DNA of 64,000 nt from Natrarchaeobaculum sulfurireducens (GCF_003430825.1 NZ_CP024047.1:2356001-2420000); one strand, 5' to 3'; numbered from the stretch's first letter, positions 44,284-53,538 are shown. Notes: generated by a model not told the origin, from the letters alone. A program made the numbers and translations.

Positions 44284-45512
44284 GTCGATCGTCGCCCGCT
44301 CGAGCGCCACCCCCGGATGAGTCGTCGACGAACGACAGCGAGGACTCCTCGACAACCAGCCCACGACGGTGGTCGGACGAACGACGCAATCGCGAGTCGT
44401 CGACGGGAAGCGCGGGGACTCGGGCCGACGAGAAACGCGTCCTCGTCATCACTGGTCTCGCACACAAGAACCACCGCCACTACGGCCCGCTCGCGGACGT
44501 CGCCGGGAAGACGACGCTCGTTGCGCTCGAGCCCCGGTACGACGTGGACGACGCACGGTATGTCACGGTGCCCGAAATCGGCCCCAGACTGCTCCGGGTC
44601 GTCCTCATGTTGTTCGTCGCCCTCTACGAAGGATATCGCAACGAGTACGACGCGGTCGCGTCGATTTCGCTGTTCCCCTACGGCTGGTACGCGCTCGTCC
44701 TGAAAGCCGTCTACGGCTATCCGGCCCACCTCGGGATCATCGGAATCGACCTCGACCACCATGCCGAGCAGTTCTACGGCCCGGTTCCCAGGTGGGCGTT
44801 CCGGCGGTTCGACGTGGTCTCGGTCCCCGGCACCGATCACGCGAGGCGACTCGCCGAACTGGGCGTCCCGCCGGATCGGATCGAACGGCTCACCAACGCG
44901 ATCGACGTCGACACCTACCGCCCGCTCGAGGACGATGCCGCCGACGGGACTGAAGACGCCACCGGTCCGGTCGACGCCGACTACGACTTCGTCTGGGTCG
45001 GCCGCTTCGGACCCGAAAAGGACCCGGTGCGGTTCGTCGAAGCCCTCGACGCACTCGAGGGCACTGATCGGGAGTTCCGGGCGGTCATGGTCGGCGACGG
45101 CCAGCTTCGGAGCGAGGTCGAAGCCGAACTCGCCGCCCGTGGCCTCGAAGATCGGGTCGACCTGCCAGGGTGGGTCGACGAGCCCCTGTCGTACTATCGG
45201 CGGGCGGACGCGTTCGTCCTCACCTCCGAGCGCGACGCCCTCCCGCTGGTGATGCTCGAGGCGATGGCGACCGGCCTCCCGGCAGTCGTGCCGGCGGTCG
45301 GTTCGATTTCCGACGTCGTCGACGACGGCGAGAACGGCCTGCTCCTCACCGACCGCAACCCGGTGCGCTTTGCCGAGGCACTGACGCGCTGTCTCGACGA
45401 TCCGGCGTTCCGCCGACGCCTCGGCGAAAACGCCGTCGTGGTACGATCACAGTTCTCGCTCGAGTGTGCTGGCGAGGACTGGCAGCGCATCCTGTCGACG
45501 CTCGAGGGCTGA
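44280..45512 (+). CDS. Family 4 glycosyltransferase, 410 aa
   Basis: GT-B fold. The C-terminal half has FVWVGRFGPEKDPVRFVEAL, VMVGDGQLRSEVEAEL, LPGWVDEPLSYYRRADAFVLTSERDALPLVMLEAMATGLPAVVPAVG with the GT4 E-x7-E region. The first ~50 residues are disordered and Ser/Arg-rich. It would add a sugar to a lipid-linked glycan at the inner membrane face. It forms a pair with the six-hairpin gene. Confidence 0.92.
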   Translation: MSRSSPARAPPPDESSTNDSEDSSTTSPRRWSDERRNRESSTGSAGTRADEKRVLVITGLAHKNHRHYGPLADVAGKTTLVALEPRYDVDDARYVTVPEIGPRLLRVVLMLFVALYEGYRNEYDAVASISLFPYGWYALVLKAVYGYPAHLGIIGIDLDHHAEQFYGPVPRWAFRRFDVVSVPGTDHARRLAELGVPPDRIERLTNAIDVDTYRPLEDDAADGTEDATGPVDADYDFVWVGRFGPEKDPVRFVEALDALEGTDREFRAVMVGDGQLRSEVEAELAARGLEDRVDLPGWVDEPLSYYRRADAFVLTSERDALPLVMLEAMATGLPAVVPAVGSISDVVDDGENGLLLTDRNPVRFAEALTRCLDDPAFRRRLGENAVVVRSQFSLECAGEDWQRILSTLEG

Positions 45513-45582
45513 GCTTCGATCCGGAGAGACTCGAGACCCACTGGAACAACGGTGGCGACCGGTTACGCCAGGGTAGCGACGA

Positions 45583-45594
45583 GATAACAAAACG
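45583..45594 (+). promoter_or_regulatory. GATAACAAAACG promoter element
   Basis: 24 nt before the FemAB-like ATG at 45619. Confidence 0.5.
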
Positions 45595-45618
45595 AACAGT
45601 TCCCGCGCTGTGAGGTAC

Positions 45619-46638
45619 ATGGAGATCGAACGACTCGAGCTCGAAGAGTGGGGCGACGCGCTTCCCTCGAGCGGTTTCGAGGTGTTTCACGATCCGGACG
45701 CGCTGGCCGTCCTCGACGCCCACACTGACGCCGAGATGCGTCTCTACGGGGCGTTCAAGGGACAGCAGGCGGTTGGCCTGTTGCCTGCGTTCGTCGAGCA
45801 AAAGCCCGTCGGCCGAACCGTCTTCTCGCCGCCTGTCGGACTCGGCGTCCCTCGGCTAGGGCCGATCATCGCTCCGAACAGCCCGAAGCGACGCAAGTGG
45901 GAGCGGATCAACGCCGCACTGGCCGAGGGGGTGTTGGACGACCTCGAGGCCGATAACCGCTCGACGCTGCTCCGGATGACCTGTCCGGTCGGCTACGACG
46001 ACCCCAGACCCTACGGCTGGAACGACCTCGCAGTCGACACCGAGTTCACGTACGTCGTCGACTGTGCGGGCTGTGCCGACGTCGAGGACGCGATGGCCGG
46101 GTTCAGCAAGAGTCTGCGAAACGAGATGCGCCGCTATGACGAACTCGACGTCGCCATCGACACCGAAGGGGTCGACGCGGCGTTACGGATCTACGACGAC
46201 GTCGTCGACCAGTACGCCAAGTACGACGACACGGCTCCCATGTCGCGGCCGTTCCTTCGAGATCTACTCTCGACTCTGGGCGACGACCGCTGGCGCGTCT
46301 ACGTCGCCCGCACGCCCGACGGCGAGTACCTGAGCGGCATCGTGGCACTCTTCTCGAACGACCTGGCGTACTACTGGCAAGGCGGCGTCACCGCCTCCTA
46401 CGAACACGTCAGCGTCAACACCCTGCTCCATCGCGTGATTCTCGAGGACCTCGTCACCGACCCGGCGCTCGAGTCGATCACCGGCTACGATCTCGTCGGA
46501 GCCAACACCGAACGGCTCTGTGAGTACAAGGGCAAGTTCAACGGCGAGCTCCGGCCGTACTACGTCGTCGAATCGTCAGGCCTCGAGATGACCCTGGCAA
46601 AATCGGCGTACCAACGCGTCGCTAGCTCCCTGAAGTAA
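45619..46638 (+). CDS. FemAB-like/GNAT acyl-transfer protein, 339 aa
   Basis: Two GNAT-like halves: FKGQQAVGLLPAFVEQKPVGRTVFSPPVGLGVPRLGP in the first and SLRNEMRRY, YLSGIVALFSNDLAYYWQGGVTASYE, ITGYDLVGANTERLCEYKGKFNGEL in the second. This is the pattern of FemAB/BioF2-like transferases found with surface polysaccharide systems. A paralog is at 62393-63403. An in-frame GTG at 45610 is possible but closer to the promoter than usual. Transfer of an amino-acyl or acyl group to a glycan is inferred. Confidence 0.86.
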   Translation: MEIERLELEEWGDALPSSGFEVFHDPDALAVLDAHTDAEMRLYGAFKGQQAVGLLPAFVEQKPVGRTVFSPPVGLGVPRLGPIIAPNSPKRRKWERINAALAEGVLDDLEADNRSTLLRMTCPVGYDDPRPYGWNDLAVDTEFTYVVDCAGCADVEDAMAGFSKSLRNEMRRYDELDVAIDTEGVDAALRIYDDVVDQYAKYDDTAPMSRPFLRDLLSTLGDDRWRVYVARTPDGEYLSGIVALFSNDLAYYWQGGVTASYEHVSVNTLLHRVILEDLVTDPALESITGYDLVGANTERLCEYKGKFNGELRPYYVVESSGLEMTLAKSAYQRVASSLK

Positions 46639-46661
46639 CTGTTTTTGTCAGCTCTCGGCTG

Positions 46662-47663
46662 TCACCGTCCGCTGGCCGAATGTGAGGACGGCCGGGGGAC
46701 AGGAACGCTCTCGTCGGCCACCGTTTCGGCCGGTCGAGTCGCCTCGTCGGGGCTGACGCGCCGGGCGACGCCGGCCATCGTCTCGACCTGGAGCGGCGTC
46801 TCGTCGCGTTTTGCCTCGAGATAGGTAAAAATTCGCCGCAAGCGTCGGACGTCCCGCGTCGACGTAATGTCGTTCGGGTGCAACCAGAAGTGACAGATCC
46901 CGTCGCTCGAGGCTGCAGCGTCGATCCCGAGTTTGGCCTTTCGGAGGACCGGGTCGCCGACGAACGGCTCGACGACCGATCGGGCCGTCCCTTCGAACGA
47001 GAACAGACAGAGCGATGCGGGCACGTTGACGAGGCCGTGCTCGTCGATTTCGGGAACAACAAGCGGCGGCGGCGTTCGACCGGCGACGAAACTCGCGAGC
47101 TTGCCGGGCCGGTAGAACCGGGAGTGGTCGTACCAGCGTGGCGGTCCAATGCCGCGGTAGCAGTCGAAATCGTACTCAGCAAGGGCGTCCCGGTGGCCGA
47201 CGACGTTTCGCGGGAACACGAACGATTCGAGCGAAAGGCCGTGGCGATCTGCGACCGAGACGCAACGCTCGAGTTCAGCGTCGACGACGGCTCGGTCGGT
47301 CGACTGGTCGAAGACGACGTGCGAAAACGTGTGACAACCGATCTCATGGGAAGGTCGGCCGTTCCGAACGGCCGCGACGAGATCGAGCCCGTACCAGCGA
47401 TCGTCGTCCTCGAACGAGCCGCCCGGCTCGCGCTCGAACCAGCCGTCTGCGGCCGCGGGGTGGTCGGCGTGACGACCGTCACAGGACTCAAGCAGCAGGT
47501 GGCCAACCACGCCCCAGGTCGCCGGGACGTCGTAGTCCTCGAGCAGTTCGAGCAGCCGCTGCCACCCCCATCGAGCGTTCCGAATCCGCTGTCTCGGTGG
47601 TTCAGGGAGGTCGTGAAACCCCCAGGCGAGTTCGGCGTCGACCGAGAGGACTACGCTTCCCAT
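46662..47663 (-). CDS. Polysaccharide deacetylase family protein, 333 aa
   Basis: MGSVVLSVDAELAWGFHDL, YDVPATWGVVGHLLLESCDGRHA, the HTFSHVVFDQ metal-binding pair, SFVFPRNVVGH and FWLHPNDITSTRDVRRLRRI closely match the deacetylase at 5428-6378. Same cytoplasmic precursor-deacetylase logic. The ATG at 47663 overlaps a 65-codon upstream ORF by 13 nt, with GGGAGGG as likely SD. Confidence 0.9.
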   Translation of the reverse strand: MGSVVLSVDAELAWGFHDLPEPPRQRIRNARWGWQRLLELLEDYDVPATWGVVGHLLLESCDGRHADHPAAADGWFEREPGGSFEDDDRWYGLDLVAAVRNGRPSHEIGCHTFSHVVFDQSTDRAVVDAELERCVSVADRHGLSLESFVFPRNVVGHRDALAEYDFDCYRGIGPPRWYDHSRFYRPGKLASFVAGRTPPPLVVPEIDEHGLVNVPASLCLFSFEGTARSVVEPFVGDPVLRKAKLGIDAAASSDGICHFWLHPNDITSTRDVRRLRRIFTYLEAKRDETPLQVETMAGVARRVSPDEATRPAETVADESVPVPRPSSHSASGR

Positions 47664-47848
47664 CGACCCTCCCGTCCCAGGAACGCGGCCGTAACTTCTC
47701 GAGCCAGTGAGCGAGTTCGGTCGTCGCTGTGGTGCCTTCGGTCGGCTTTCAACAGCCAGCGACAGTGAGGGCGGTGCAGCCCGTCGACGTGGGGTCTATG
47801 ATACAGTCGCGGCTCGTTCGGATCGGCTAGGTGTCTCGAGTCGGTCAT
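47651..47848 (-). CDS. Candidate 65-aa Arg/His-rich leader ORF
   Basis: Begins MTDSRHLADPNEPRLYHRPH and stops at TAG 47653-47651, overlapping the deacetylase start by 13 nt. The SD of the main gene lies within it. It is longer than the other mini-ORFs and a clear ATAACAAA element is missing; CTTACAAATTC on this strand at about 47917-47927 is the nearest match. Low confidence as a protein, moderate as a coupled reading frame. Confidence 0.35.
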   Translation of the reverse strand: MTDSRHLADPNEPRLYHRPHVDGLHRPHCRWLLKADRRHHSDDRTRSLAREVTAAFLGREGRWEA

Positions 47849-48077
47849 TGGTCTTGCCTCTCGCGGTGGACCGCCGATCGGACGGTCGTCCCGTTTGACG
47901 TGTTACTGCCGATGAATTTGTAAGTATGAACGTGATTCTGTGTGAGTCGTTCGGTAGGACCTCATTACGGGCCAGCGGAAGGCTCGAAACCGGCGTTAGT
48001 CACTCGAGGCGAGCTACCGGCGACGGCGTAACCTGAGGAATCGGGTCGAGTACCCCATTCTTAACTAACGTTCAACG

Positions 48078-48239
48078 ATGCGTGAATGTCGCTATGGCGA
48101 TTTCCGTATCGGGACGACGGGACGGGTTCACAGGACCGGCCCGAAACGACGAAACCGCGGTCGGCGCGTCGAGCAGTGCTGCCCGGGCAACGAGTTCCGT
48201 CACCCGAGCGGTCGAAGCGCGCGCTCGACCAGCAGGTGA
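48078..48239 (+). CDS. Candidate 53-aa Arg-rich leader ORF
   Basis: Begins MRECRYGDFRIGTTGRVHRT and ends 5 nt before the ATP-grasp ATG at 48245, with AGGTGAT spanning its stop as SD of the main gene. ATTCTTAACTAACG at 48057-48070 precedes it closely. Two other ATGs start within 12 nt, one in the ATP-grasp frame, so the choice is uncertain. Confidence 0.35.
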   Translation: MRECRYGDFRIGTTGRVHRTGPKRRNRGRRVEQCCPGNEFRHPSGRSARSTSR

Positions 48240-48244
48240 TTCGA

Positions 48245-49462
48245 ATGGGTAATGATGAATGGACCGATCGATCGTTCGCCGTCCCGGCATGTACCGCACC
48301 GAGTAGCACCGCCTGCCTGCGCTCGCTCGGCCGGCGAGGCATTCGTGGAATTACCCTCACAGACCGTGGGACCGCTCCTGCCGCCCGTTCGAGATACTGT
48401 GACGAGGCCGTCCGCGTGCCCGACCCCTACGAGAACCTGCTCGGGTTCAAATCCGCACTCGAGTCGATCGCGATGCGCCCCGACGTCGCGACGATTATCC
48501 CCGTCCGAGACGTCGACGTCTACGTCCTCGCAAAGTACAAATCCGATTTCGCAGCGCACGTCGCGACGCCGTGGCCGGATCTCGAGACGCTCCGGCAGGT
48601 CCACGACCGCGTCGAGCTCTTCGATATCGCCGAGGATGCGGGCGTGTCGACGCCGGATACCAGACTGCTCGACGAGCCGACCGACTGGAACCGTGAGTGG
48701 ATCGTCAAAGCACGGTATGCGATACTCGTCGACGAGTACGTCGACCAGTATGGGCCAGAGCAGTTCGACTCTCCGCCGAAAACCGAGTACCTCCAGCCCG
48801 GCATCGAGCCCGATTACGAGGTCCTCGAGCGTGCGATGGGGCATCGACCGATCGTCCAGGAGTACGTCCCCACGACCGACGAGTACGGCTTTTTCGCCCT
48901 CTACGACCACGGCGAGCCAGTCGCAACCTTCCAGCACCGCCAGATCCGTGGCTACAGTTACGCCGGTGGCGCGAGTTCGTTCCGCGAGTCGATCCGAATC
49001 CCCGAACTCGAGGAAACGGGGCGAGCGTTGCTCGACGAACTCGAGTGGCACGGCCTCGCGATGGTCGAGTTTCTCAGAGACGACGAGACGGGTGAGTTCA
49101 AGCTCATGGAGATCAACCCCCGATTCTGGTCGTCGCTGCCGTTTTCGATCCAGGCCGGGGCGGACTTTCCGTACTACTACTGGCTGCTCGCGACCGACCG
49201 GAAAGACCACATCGACCACGAGTACGAGGCTGGTATGGCTGGTCATCTGTTGCGGGGTGAACTGCTCTATCTGCGCTCGGTGCTGTTCGAGGAGTACGAC
49301 CTGGCCGAGAAGCCGCCGTTGTCCCAGGCAACGGGCGACATCGCGCGGACGATCGTCGAGCATCCACGATTCGACTACGCCAGTCTCGACGATCCCCGTC
49401 CGTTCATCAGGGACCTCTGGAACGCCTACGACGAGTACAAACACCGCGGCACGATCAAGTGA
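48245..49462 (+). CDS. ATP-grasp enzyme (carboxylate-amine ligase-like), 405 aa
   Basis: WIVKARYAILVDEY, PIVQEYVPTTDEYGFFALYDHGEPVATFQHRQIRGYSYAGGASSFRES and GLAMVEFLRDDETGEFKLMEINPRFWSSLPFSIQAGADFPYYYW are the central and C-terminal ATP-grasp parts, with the Mg-binding E-x-N-P-R. Such enzymes join a carboxylate to an amine with ATP. Relatives occur in polysaccharide loci. A role in adding an amino acid or amide to a glycan is inferred. The SD AGGTGAT is 6 nt from the ATG. Confidence 0.88.
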   Translation: MGNDEWTDRSFAVPACTAPSSTACLRSLGRRGIRGITLTDRGTAPAARSRYCDEAVRVPDPYENLLGFKSALESIAMRPDVATIIPVRDVDVYVLAKYKSDFAAHVATPWPDLETLRQVHDRVELFDIAEDAGVSTPDTRLLDEPTDWNREWIVKARYAILVDEYVDQYGPEQFDSPPKTEYLQPGIEPDYEVLERAMGHRPIVQEYVPTTDEYGFFALYDHGEPVATFQHRQIRGYSYAGGASSFRESIRIPELEETGRALLDELEWHGLAMVEFLRDDETGEFKLMEINPRFWSSLPFSIQAGADFPYYYWLLATDRKDHIDHEYEAGMAGHLLRGELLYLRSVLFEEYDLAEKPPLSQATGDIARTIVEHPRFDYASLDDPRPFIRDLWNAYDEYKHRGTIK

Positions 49463-49659
49463 GGAGTAGCCGGCGTCCCCGCCCGCACAAAAACACAAGC
49501 AGAGGTGGTGCCGTCTCGAGGGGCACCCAGCCTAACGCAGTAGCGGACCCCCTTCTCCCGATCCGTCGCTAATTCGCCGATCGACACCTCGAGAAGAACG
49601 GATTCGACACCCAAGCGACCGCATCGCGCGCTCGCGGCTCAGTACACCTCGTCCGGTCG

Positions 49660-51240
49660 TCAGTCCATGTATCCCAGGCCGCGCAAGCGATCCTCTACGT
49701 CCCCGAAATCGTCGTCGGCCGTTTCGGTGCCCTCACTCGTCGCGACGTCGACGTCCTCGACGGTCGGATCGCGCGCCGTCGAGAAGAGGTCGGTTCGGAC
49801 CGTTCCGTCGACGTGATCTGGGATCGACTCGCCGACGCTGTGAAGCAGCGTCGGGGCGACGTCGACGACCTCGAGGCCGTCGACCGGTCCCGTCGCCTCG
49901 ATGCCGGGGCCGTACGCGAAGAAGACGCCCTCGCTGCGGTGACTCGCTGCCTTGGTACCCGCCGGGGTGAACACCTGCGCTGCGATCTTCGTCTTGTGTT
50001 CGTAGCCGTCTCGCCCGACGACGACGAGGTCCGGCGAGTCGTCGTCGGTCGAGAACACCTCGTCGCCGTCGGAGACCGACAGCGCGGGCTCCCCGGTTTC
50101 GGGATCGGTCAGGTCCTCGAACAGAGTCTGCAACTCGCGTTTGACCGACTGGACGTCTTCGGGGGCAACGGTGCCGCGGTCGAATCGCTCGGTGTCGTTG
50201 ACGTAGACGTAGCCCGGTCCGTGAGCGAAGGCGACCGTCTCAGAGAAGTCGACGTCGTACAGCGCGTGCTCGCCCGGCACCTGCTCTGCGATGCCGTCGA
50301 CGAGCCGTTTCGGGAGGGTCTTGACGACCCGCTTCTCGTCGATCCCCACTCGCTTGACGGCGTTCAGGAGGTTCGATTTGGTGACCCCAAGCTGTGACAG
50401 CGAGTTTCGAGTCGCGTTCTGGGACTTTTGCTCGAGGTAGCCCGCCTCCGAAAGCACGGTGTTCAGGTGAACGAACTGCGATATCGGACCGAAGCCGTGG
50501 TCGGAGACGACGTAGAGTGTGGCGTCGTGTGCGTCGACGTAGTCGAGGACGTCCTCCAGAATGTCGTCGAGCTGGAGGTAGTGTTCGAGGACGACGTCTT
50601 CCTCCCAGATGAGGTGCTGGAGTCGGTCGGGAGCCGTGTAGACGAAAAAGAACAGTCGCCAGTCATCGATCTCCATGAGCCGGTCCATCAGTGCCCGACG
50701 GGCAGCGAGCAGCGACCCGAGGTCCGCCGTAAAACGCTCTTCGGCGTCGGCGTAGTCGTACCAGTTAAGTCCGATCTGATACGACGGAATCTCGGCCTCG
50801 ATCTCGTCCACCAGTTCAGGCGGGTGGGTAAACCGCTCGTTCATCGACGGGGCAATCATCCCCGAAACCATGGTGCCGTCAATCTCGCTCGCCGGATAGG
50901 ACATCGGCACGTTCCCGACGGTCGCCGGCGAGAGCAGATCCCACAGCGCCGGTCGCTCGAGTGACGTGCTCGTGTTCATTTCGGGCGTGTAGTCGGACTC
51001 GACCCGCTGGAAGCCGTAGATCCCGTGTTTGTCCGGCCAGACGCCGGTCGCGATCGACGGCCAGGCGGTCGGCGTCGTCGGCGGCGTCGTGCTCTCGAGT
51101 GGGGCAGCGACCCCTTCTTCGATGAGTCGTTCGAAGTTCGGCAGCGTTCCCGCCGCGGCCCAGTCCGACAGGAGGGTCCAGGGGACGCCGTCGATACCGA
51201 GAACGAACGCCCGACCGGCCTCACTGGAGTCGACAGTCAT
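49660..51240 (-). CDS. Alkaline-phosphatase-superfamily phosphodiesterase, 526 aa
   Basis: Paralog of 3432-5027. FVLGIDGVPWTLL (D17), TTPTAWPSIATGVWPDKHGIYGFQ, PDRLQHLIWEED and VVSDHGFGPISQFVHLNTVL show the complete metal and Thr nucleophile set; TKAASHRSEG supplies the last His. There is no signal peptide. It likely acts on a phosphodiester of a glycan or lipid precursor. The region between element and ATG holds a perfect 7-bp inverted repeat. Confidence 0.88.
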   Translation of the reverse strand: MTVDSSEAGRAFVLGIDGVPWTLLSDWAAAGTLPNFERLIEEGVAAPLESTTPPTTPTAWPSIATGVWPDKHGIYGFQRVESDYTPEMNTSTSLERPALWDLLSPATVGNVPMSYPASEIDGTMVSGMIAPSMNERFTHPPELVDEIEAEIPSYQIGLNWYDYADAEERFTADLGSLLAARRALMDRLMEIDDWRLFFFVYTAPDRLQHLIWEEDVVLEHYLQLDDILEDVLDYVDAHDATLYVVSDHGFGPISQFVHLNTVLSEAGYLEQKSQNATRNSLSQLGVTKSNLLNAVKRVGIDEKRVVKTLPKRLVDGIAEQVPGEHALYDVDFSETVAFAHGPGYVYVNDTERFDRGTVAPEDVQSVKRELQTLFEDLTDPETGEPALSVSDGDEVFSTDDDSPDLVVVGRDGYEHKTKIAAQVFTPAGTKAASHRSEGVFFAYGPGIEATGPVDGLEVVDVAPTLLHSVGESIPDHVDGTVRTDLFSTARDPTVEDVDVATSEGTETADDDFGDVEDRLRGLGYMD

Positions 51241-51252
51241 GAATCAGATACG

Positions 51253-51270
51253 GTCTCACCGCTGTGAGAC
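51253..51270. promoter_or_regulatory. Inverted repeat GTCTCAC-CGCT-GTGAGAC
   Basis: Perfect 7-bp arms with a 4-nt loop, lying between the ATAACAAAG element and the phosphodiesterase ATG, next to the expected transcription start. It could be an operator or an mRNA hairpin. Confidence 0.45.
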
Positions 51271-51281
51271 TTTGTTATCCC
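51269..51281 (-). promoter_or_regulatory. GATAACAAAG promoter element
   Basis: Minus strand GGGATAACAAAGT, 28 nt before the phosphodiesterase ATG at 51240, overlapping the end of the inverted repeat. Confidence 0.55.
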
Positions 51282-51431
51282 TCGAGTTACCCCGAGTAGT
51301 ACCGACCTACGCTCGACGGGGAGTGAAGTAGTCGCCGTCGGATCACGATTCGTGTCGGCGTACCCCGTCGAACCCGCATCTGCTCGAGTCCGTTCGGTGG
51401 GTCTCGAAACGACGCGCCGACGTCGAGACTG

Positions 51432-53468
51432 TCAGCGAGCGTCGTACTCGAGGTCGACGGTCGCGTCGCCGGAGAGCCAGAAGCCGGTCACGTCGCCGGT
51501 GAATCGGTAGGCGTCTTTCGTTCCGTCGACGGTGCCCTCGACGGCCCCGCCGTCGACCACCGTATCGTCGTCGATCGTTGCGCCACGGTAGGTCGAGGGT
51601 TCGACCGCGCCAGAGACCTCGAACGAGTAGGTGCTCGGCCCGTCGGCGTCGGTACCGTCGATGACGATCGCCTTCCGTAACGCCTCGTTCGAGTCGTCAC
51701 CGCCGTTCTCGTTTCCCGCTTCGTCCTCCGAGTCGCCGTTACTGCCGTTCTCGTTTCCCGCCGTCTCCTCGAGAATCTCGTCGGGGTCCATCCGTTCGCT
51801 ATCGAGTTCGACCCACATCACGTCGGGCTGTTCGATGTCGATCGACGTGATCGGCCCGTCGACGAGGAACGCGTCACCCTGGCCGCCGCCGCTGACACCA
51901 CCCGCTCGCCAGGTGCCGTCGTCTGCCTCCTCGACGAAGTCTTCGGCAACGAAGGTGCCACCCTCGATGCTGCCACCGGACGGTGTCTCGTAATCCGCTT
52001 TTGCGAACTCGACTGGTGCGTCCGCCGTGAACTCGTAGCCGGCAAGCCTCGCGTTCGGCTCCGTGACGAACGCGAGGAGGCGCTCATTTCCCTCTTCGTC
52101 CTCCTCGTCCGAATCGTCCTCGGTGTCGTCGCCGGCGGTTTCGTCGACGATTTCCTCGGGGTCCATCCGTTCGCCGTCGAGTTCGACCCACATCACGTCG
52201 GGCTGCTCGAGGTCGATCGACGTGATCGGCCCGTCGACGAGGAACGCGTCACCCTGGCCGCCGCCGGTGACGCCGCCCGCCCGCCAGCCCTCGCCGTCTT
52301 CGTCGACGAAGTCTTCCGCCTCGAACGTCCCGCCTTCGATACTGCCGCCGGAGGGGGTTTCGTACGGCGCTTCGGCAAACTCGACCGGGCCATCCGCCGT
52401 GAACTCGTAGCCGGCGAGTTGGGCCTCGGGCTCGGTGACGAACGCCAGCAGGTGCTCGTCGCCGCCCTCGAGGTCGTCTTCGTCGTCGGTCTCGTCCTCG
52501 TCGTCACCGTCGTCTGGCTCGCCGGATGATGGTGGTTCGGACGAGCCAGACGAGCCCGACGCGGCGTCCTCCGCAGTGAGGGGGACGCCCTCGATGGCTT
52601 CGGGCTCGGATCGCTGAGGGGAACCGGCGGACTCGCCGAGGACCTGTCCGGAGTGCTCGACGGTGGTCCCGAAGCGAGTGTCGGTCACTCGAGCGCGCGC
52701 GTTCGCCCCCCAGTGGCCGTCGCCGGTCCCGACGTCGCCGAGGCGTGCGTTCGAGAAGTCACAGTCGATCGCCTCGGTCTCCTCGTAGAAGCCCCAGAAG
52801 TTACGATCGCAGCCGACGGCGACGCAGTTCTCGACGTACGAGCCGTTCGTCCCGATCCGGAACCCACCTGCACGACAGTCCGCCGCGAAGGAGTTCGTGA
52901 TGTGCACTTCACCGCCGGCACCGGTGCTCGAGTGATTCGATGGGTTGCCGGGGCCGCTGCCGTAGATGGCGTTGTCGGGGTAGCCCTGGATGTTTACCCG
53001 GTCGATCTCGAGGACACCGGCGTGGTTCGGCGAGACGAAGATCCCGGTCGCGCCGGGGTACGTGTCGTCGTGGGCACCGTCACCCAGGTAGAGGTTCTCG
53101 ATACGGGCCGAGCCGCCGGCGTCGGGAACGCTCACGATCAGGGGTTCGGCCTTGTCGTAGCCGTCCCAGACACCACGGACGCCGACGTTGCGGATCGTCC
53201 AGTTGCTCCCGACCGCGTTGATCTGGTATCGCGCCCCGCTGGCGCTGATATCGATCACGGTGTTCTCGAGCGTGTCGCCGGTGCCGAGTTGTACCCGGTA
53301 GGTGTCTCCTGCTGGGACTCGGATCACGTCGTAGTCTTCGTCGGCGGCGGCCGTTCCCGCACCGATGGCCCCCATCGTTACCGCCCCCGCGGCCACCTTC
53401 AGCCACGAGCGTCGATCGAGGAGTGCCTTGCCAGAGAAGGGGGATACTGCATCCTGCTTGTCGGTCAT
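51432..53468 (-). CDS. Tat-exported beta-helix surface protein with tandem C-terminal repeats, 678 aa
   Basis: A Tat signal (DRRSWLKVAAGAVTMGAIGAGTAAA) precedes a right-handed parallel beta-helix of about 230 residues (ENTVIDISASGARYQINAVGS, ARIENLYLGDGAHDD, GVLEIDRVNIQGYPDNAIYG). An acidic Ser/Asp/Glu linker follows, then two ~107-residue repeats (LLAFVTEPEAQLAGYEF... and LLAFVTEPNARLAGYEF...), another acidic linker and a related last domain (YSFEVSGAVEPSTYRGATI). It would be folded before export and act outside the cell. Beta-helix proteins often bind or cleave polysaccharide. No lyase catalytic residues are assigned. Confidence 0.88.
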   Translation of the reverse strand: MTDKQDAVSPFSGKALLDRRSWLKVAAGAVTMGAIGAGTAAADEDYDVIRVPAGDTYRVQLGTGDTLENTVIDISASGARYQINAVGSNWTIRNVGVRGVWDGYDKAEPLIVSVPDAGGSARIENLYLGDGAHDDTYPGATGIFVSPNHAGVLEIDRVNIQGYPDNAIYGSGPGNPSNHSSTGAGGEVHITNSFAADCRAGGFRIGTNGSYVENCVAVGCDRNFWGFYEETEAIDCDFSNARLGDVGTGDGHWGANARARVTDTRFGTTVEHSGQVLGESAGSPQRSEPEAIEGVPLTAEDAASGSSGSSEPPSSGEPDDGDDEDETDDEDDLEGGDEHLLAFVTEPEAQLAGYEFTADGPVEFAEAPYETPSGGSIEGGTFEAEDFVDEDGEGWRAGGVTGGGQGDAFLVDGPITSIDLEQPDVMWVELDGERMDPEEIVDETAGDDTEDDSDEEDEEGNERLLAFVTEPNARLAGYEFTADAPVEFAKADYETPSGGSIEGGTFVAEDFVEEADDGTWRAGGVSGGGQGDAFLVDGPITSIDIEQPDVMWVELDSERMDPDEILEETAGNENGSNGDSEDEAGNENGGDDSNEALRKAIVIDGTDADGPSTYSFEVSGAVEPSTYRGATIDDDTVVDGGAVEGTVDGTKDAYRFTGDVTGFWLSGDATVDLEYDAR
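51757..52079 (-). repeat. Second copy of intragenic repeat of the beta-helix gene
   Basis: Encodes LLAFVTEPNARLAG to EETAG; highly similar at DNA level to 52132-52451 (same order of GGGTCCATCCGTTCG and GACGAGGAACGCGTCACC). Boundaries are approximate. Confidence 0.8.
52132..52451 (-). repeat. First copy of intragenic repeat of the beta-helix gene
   Basis: Encodes LLAFVTEPEAQLAG to DETAG. Together with 51757-52079 it makes an in-frame direct repeat of about 320 bp, a likely site of copy-number change. Confidence 0.8.
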
Positions 53469-53494
53469 ACGTCTCGAGCGAAGACCGTCCAGCC

Positions 53495-53528
53495 GAAGTA
53501 AGAATCCGTTAACCTGGTCAGTCTTTAA
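53495..53528 (-). promoter_or_regulatory. Conserved upstream element of the beta-helix genes, copy 1
   Basis: 34 nt matching 29 of 34 positions with 54687-54720, at the same distance (26 nt) from the ATG. The minus strand contains TTAAAGACTG and later TTAACGGA, an AT-rich core-promoter pair. It does not match the ATAACAAA element. Confidence 0.65.
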
Positions 53529-53538
53529 ATCCAGAGGG

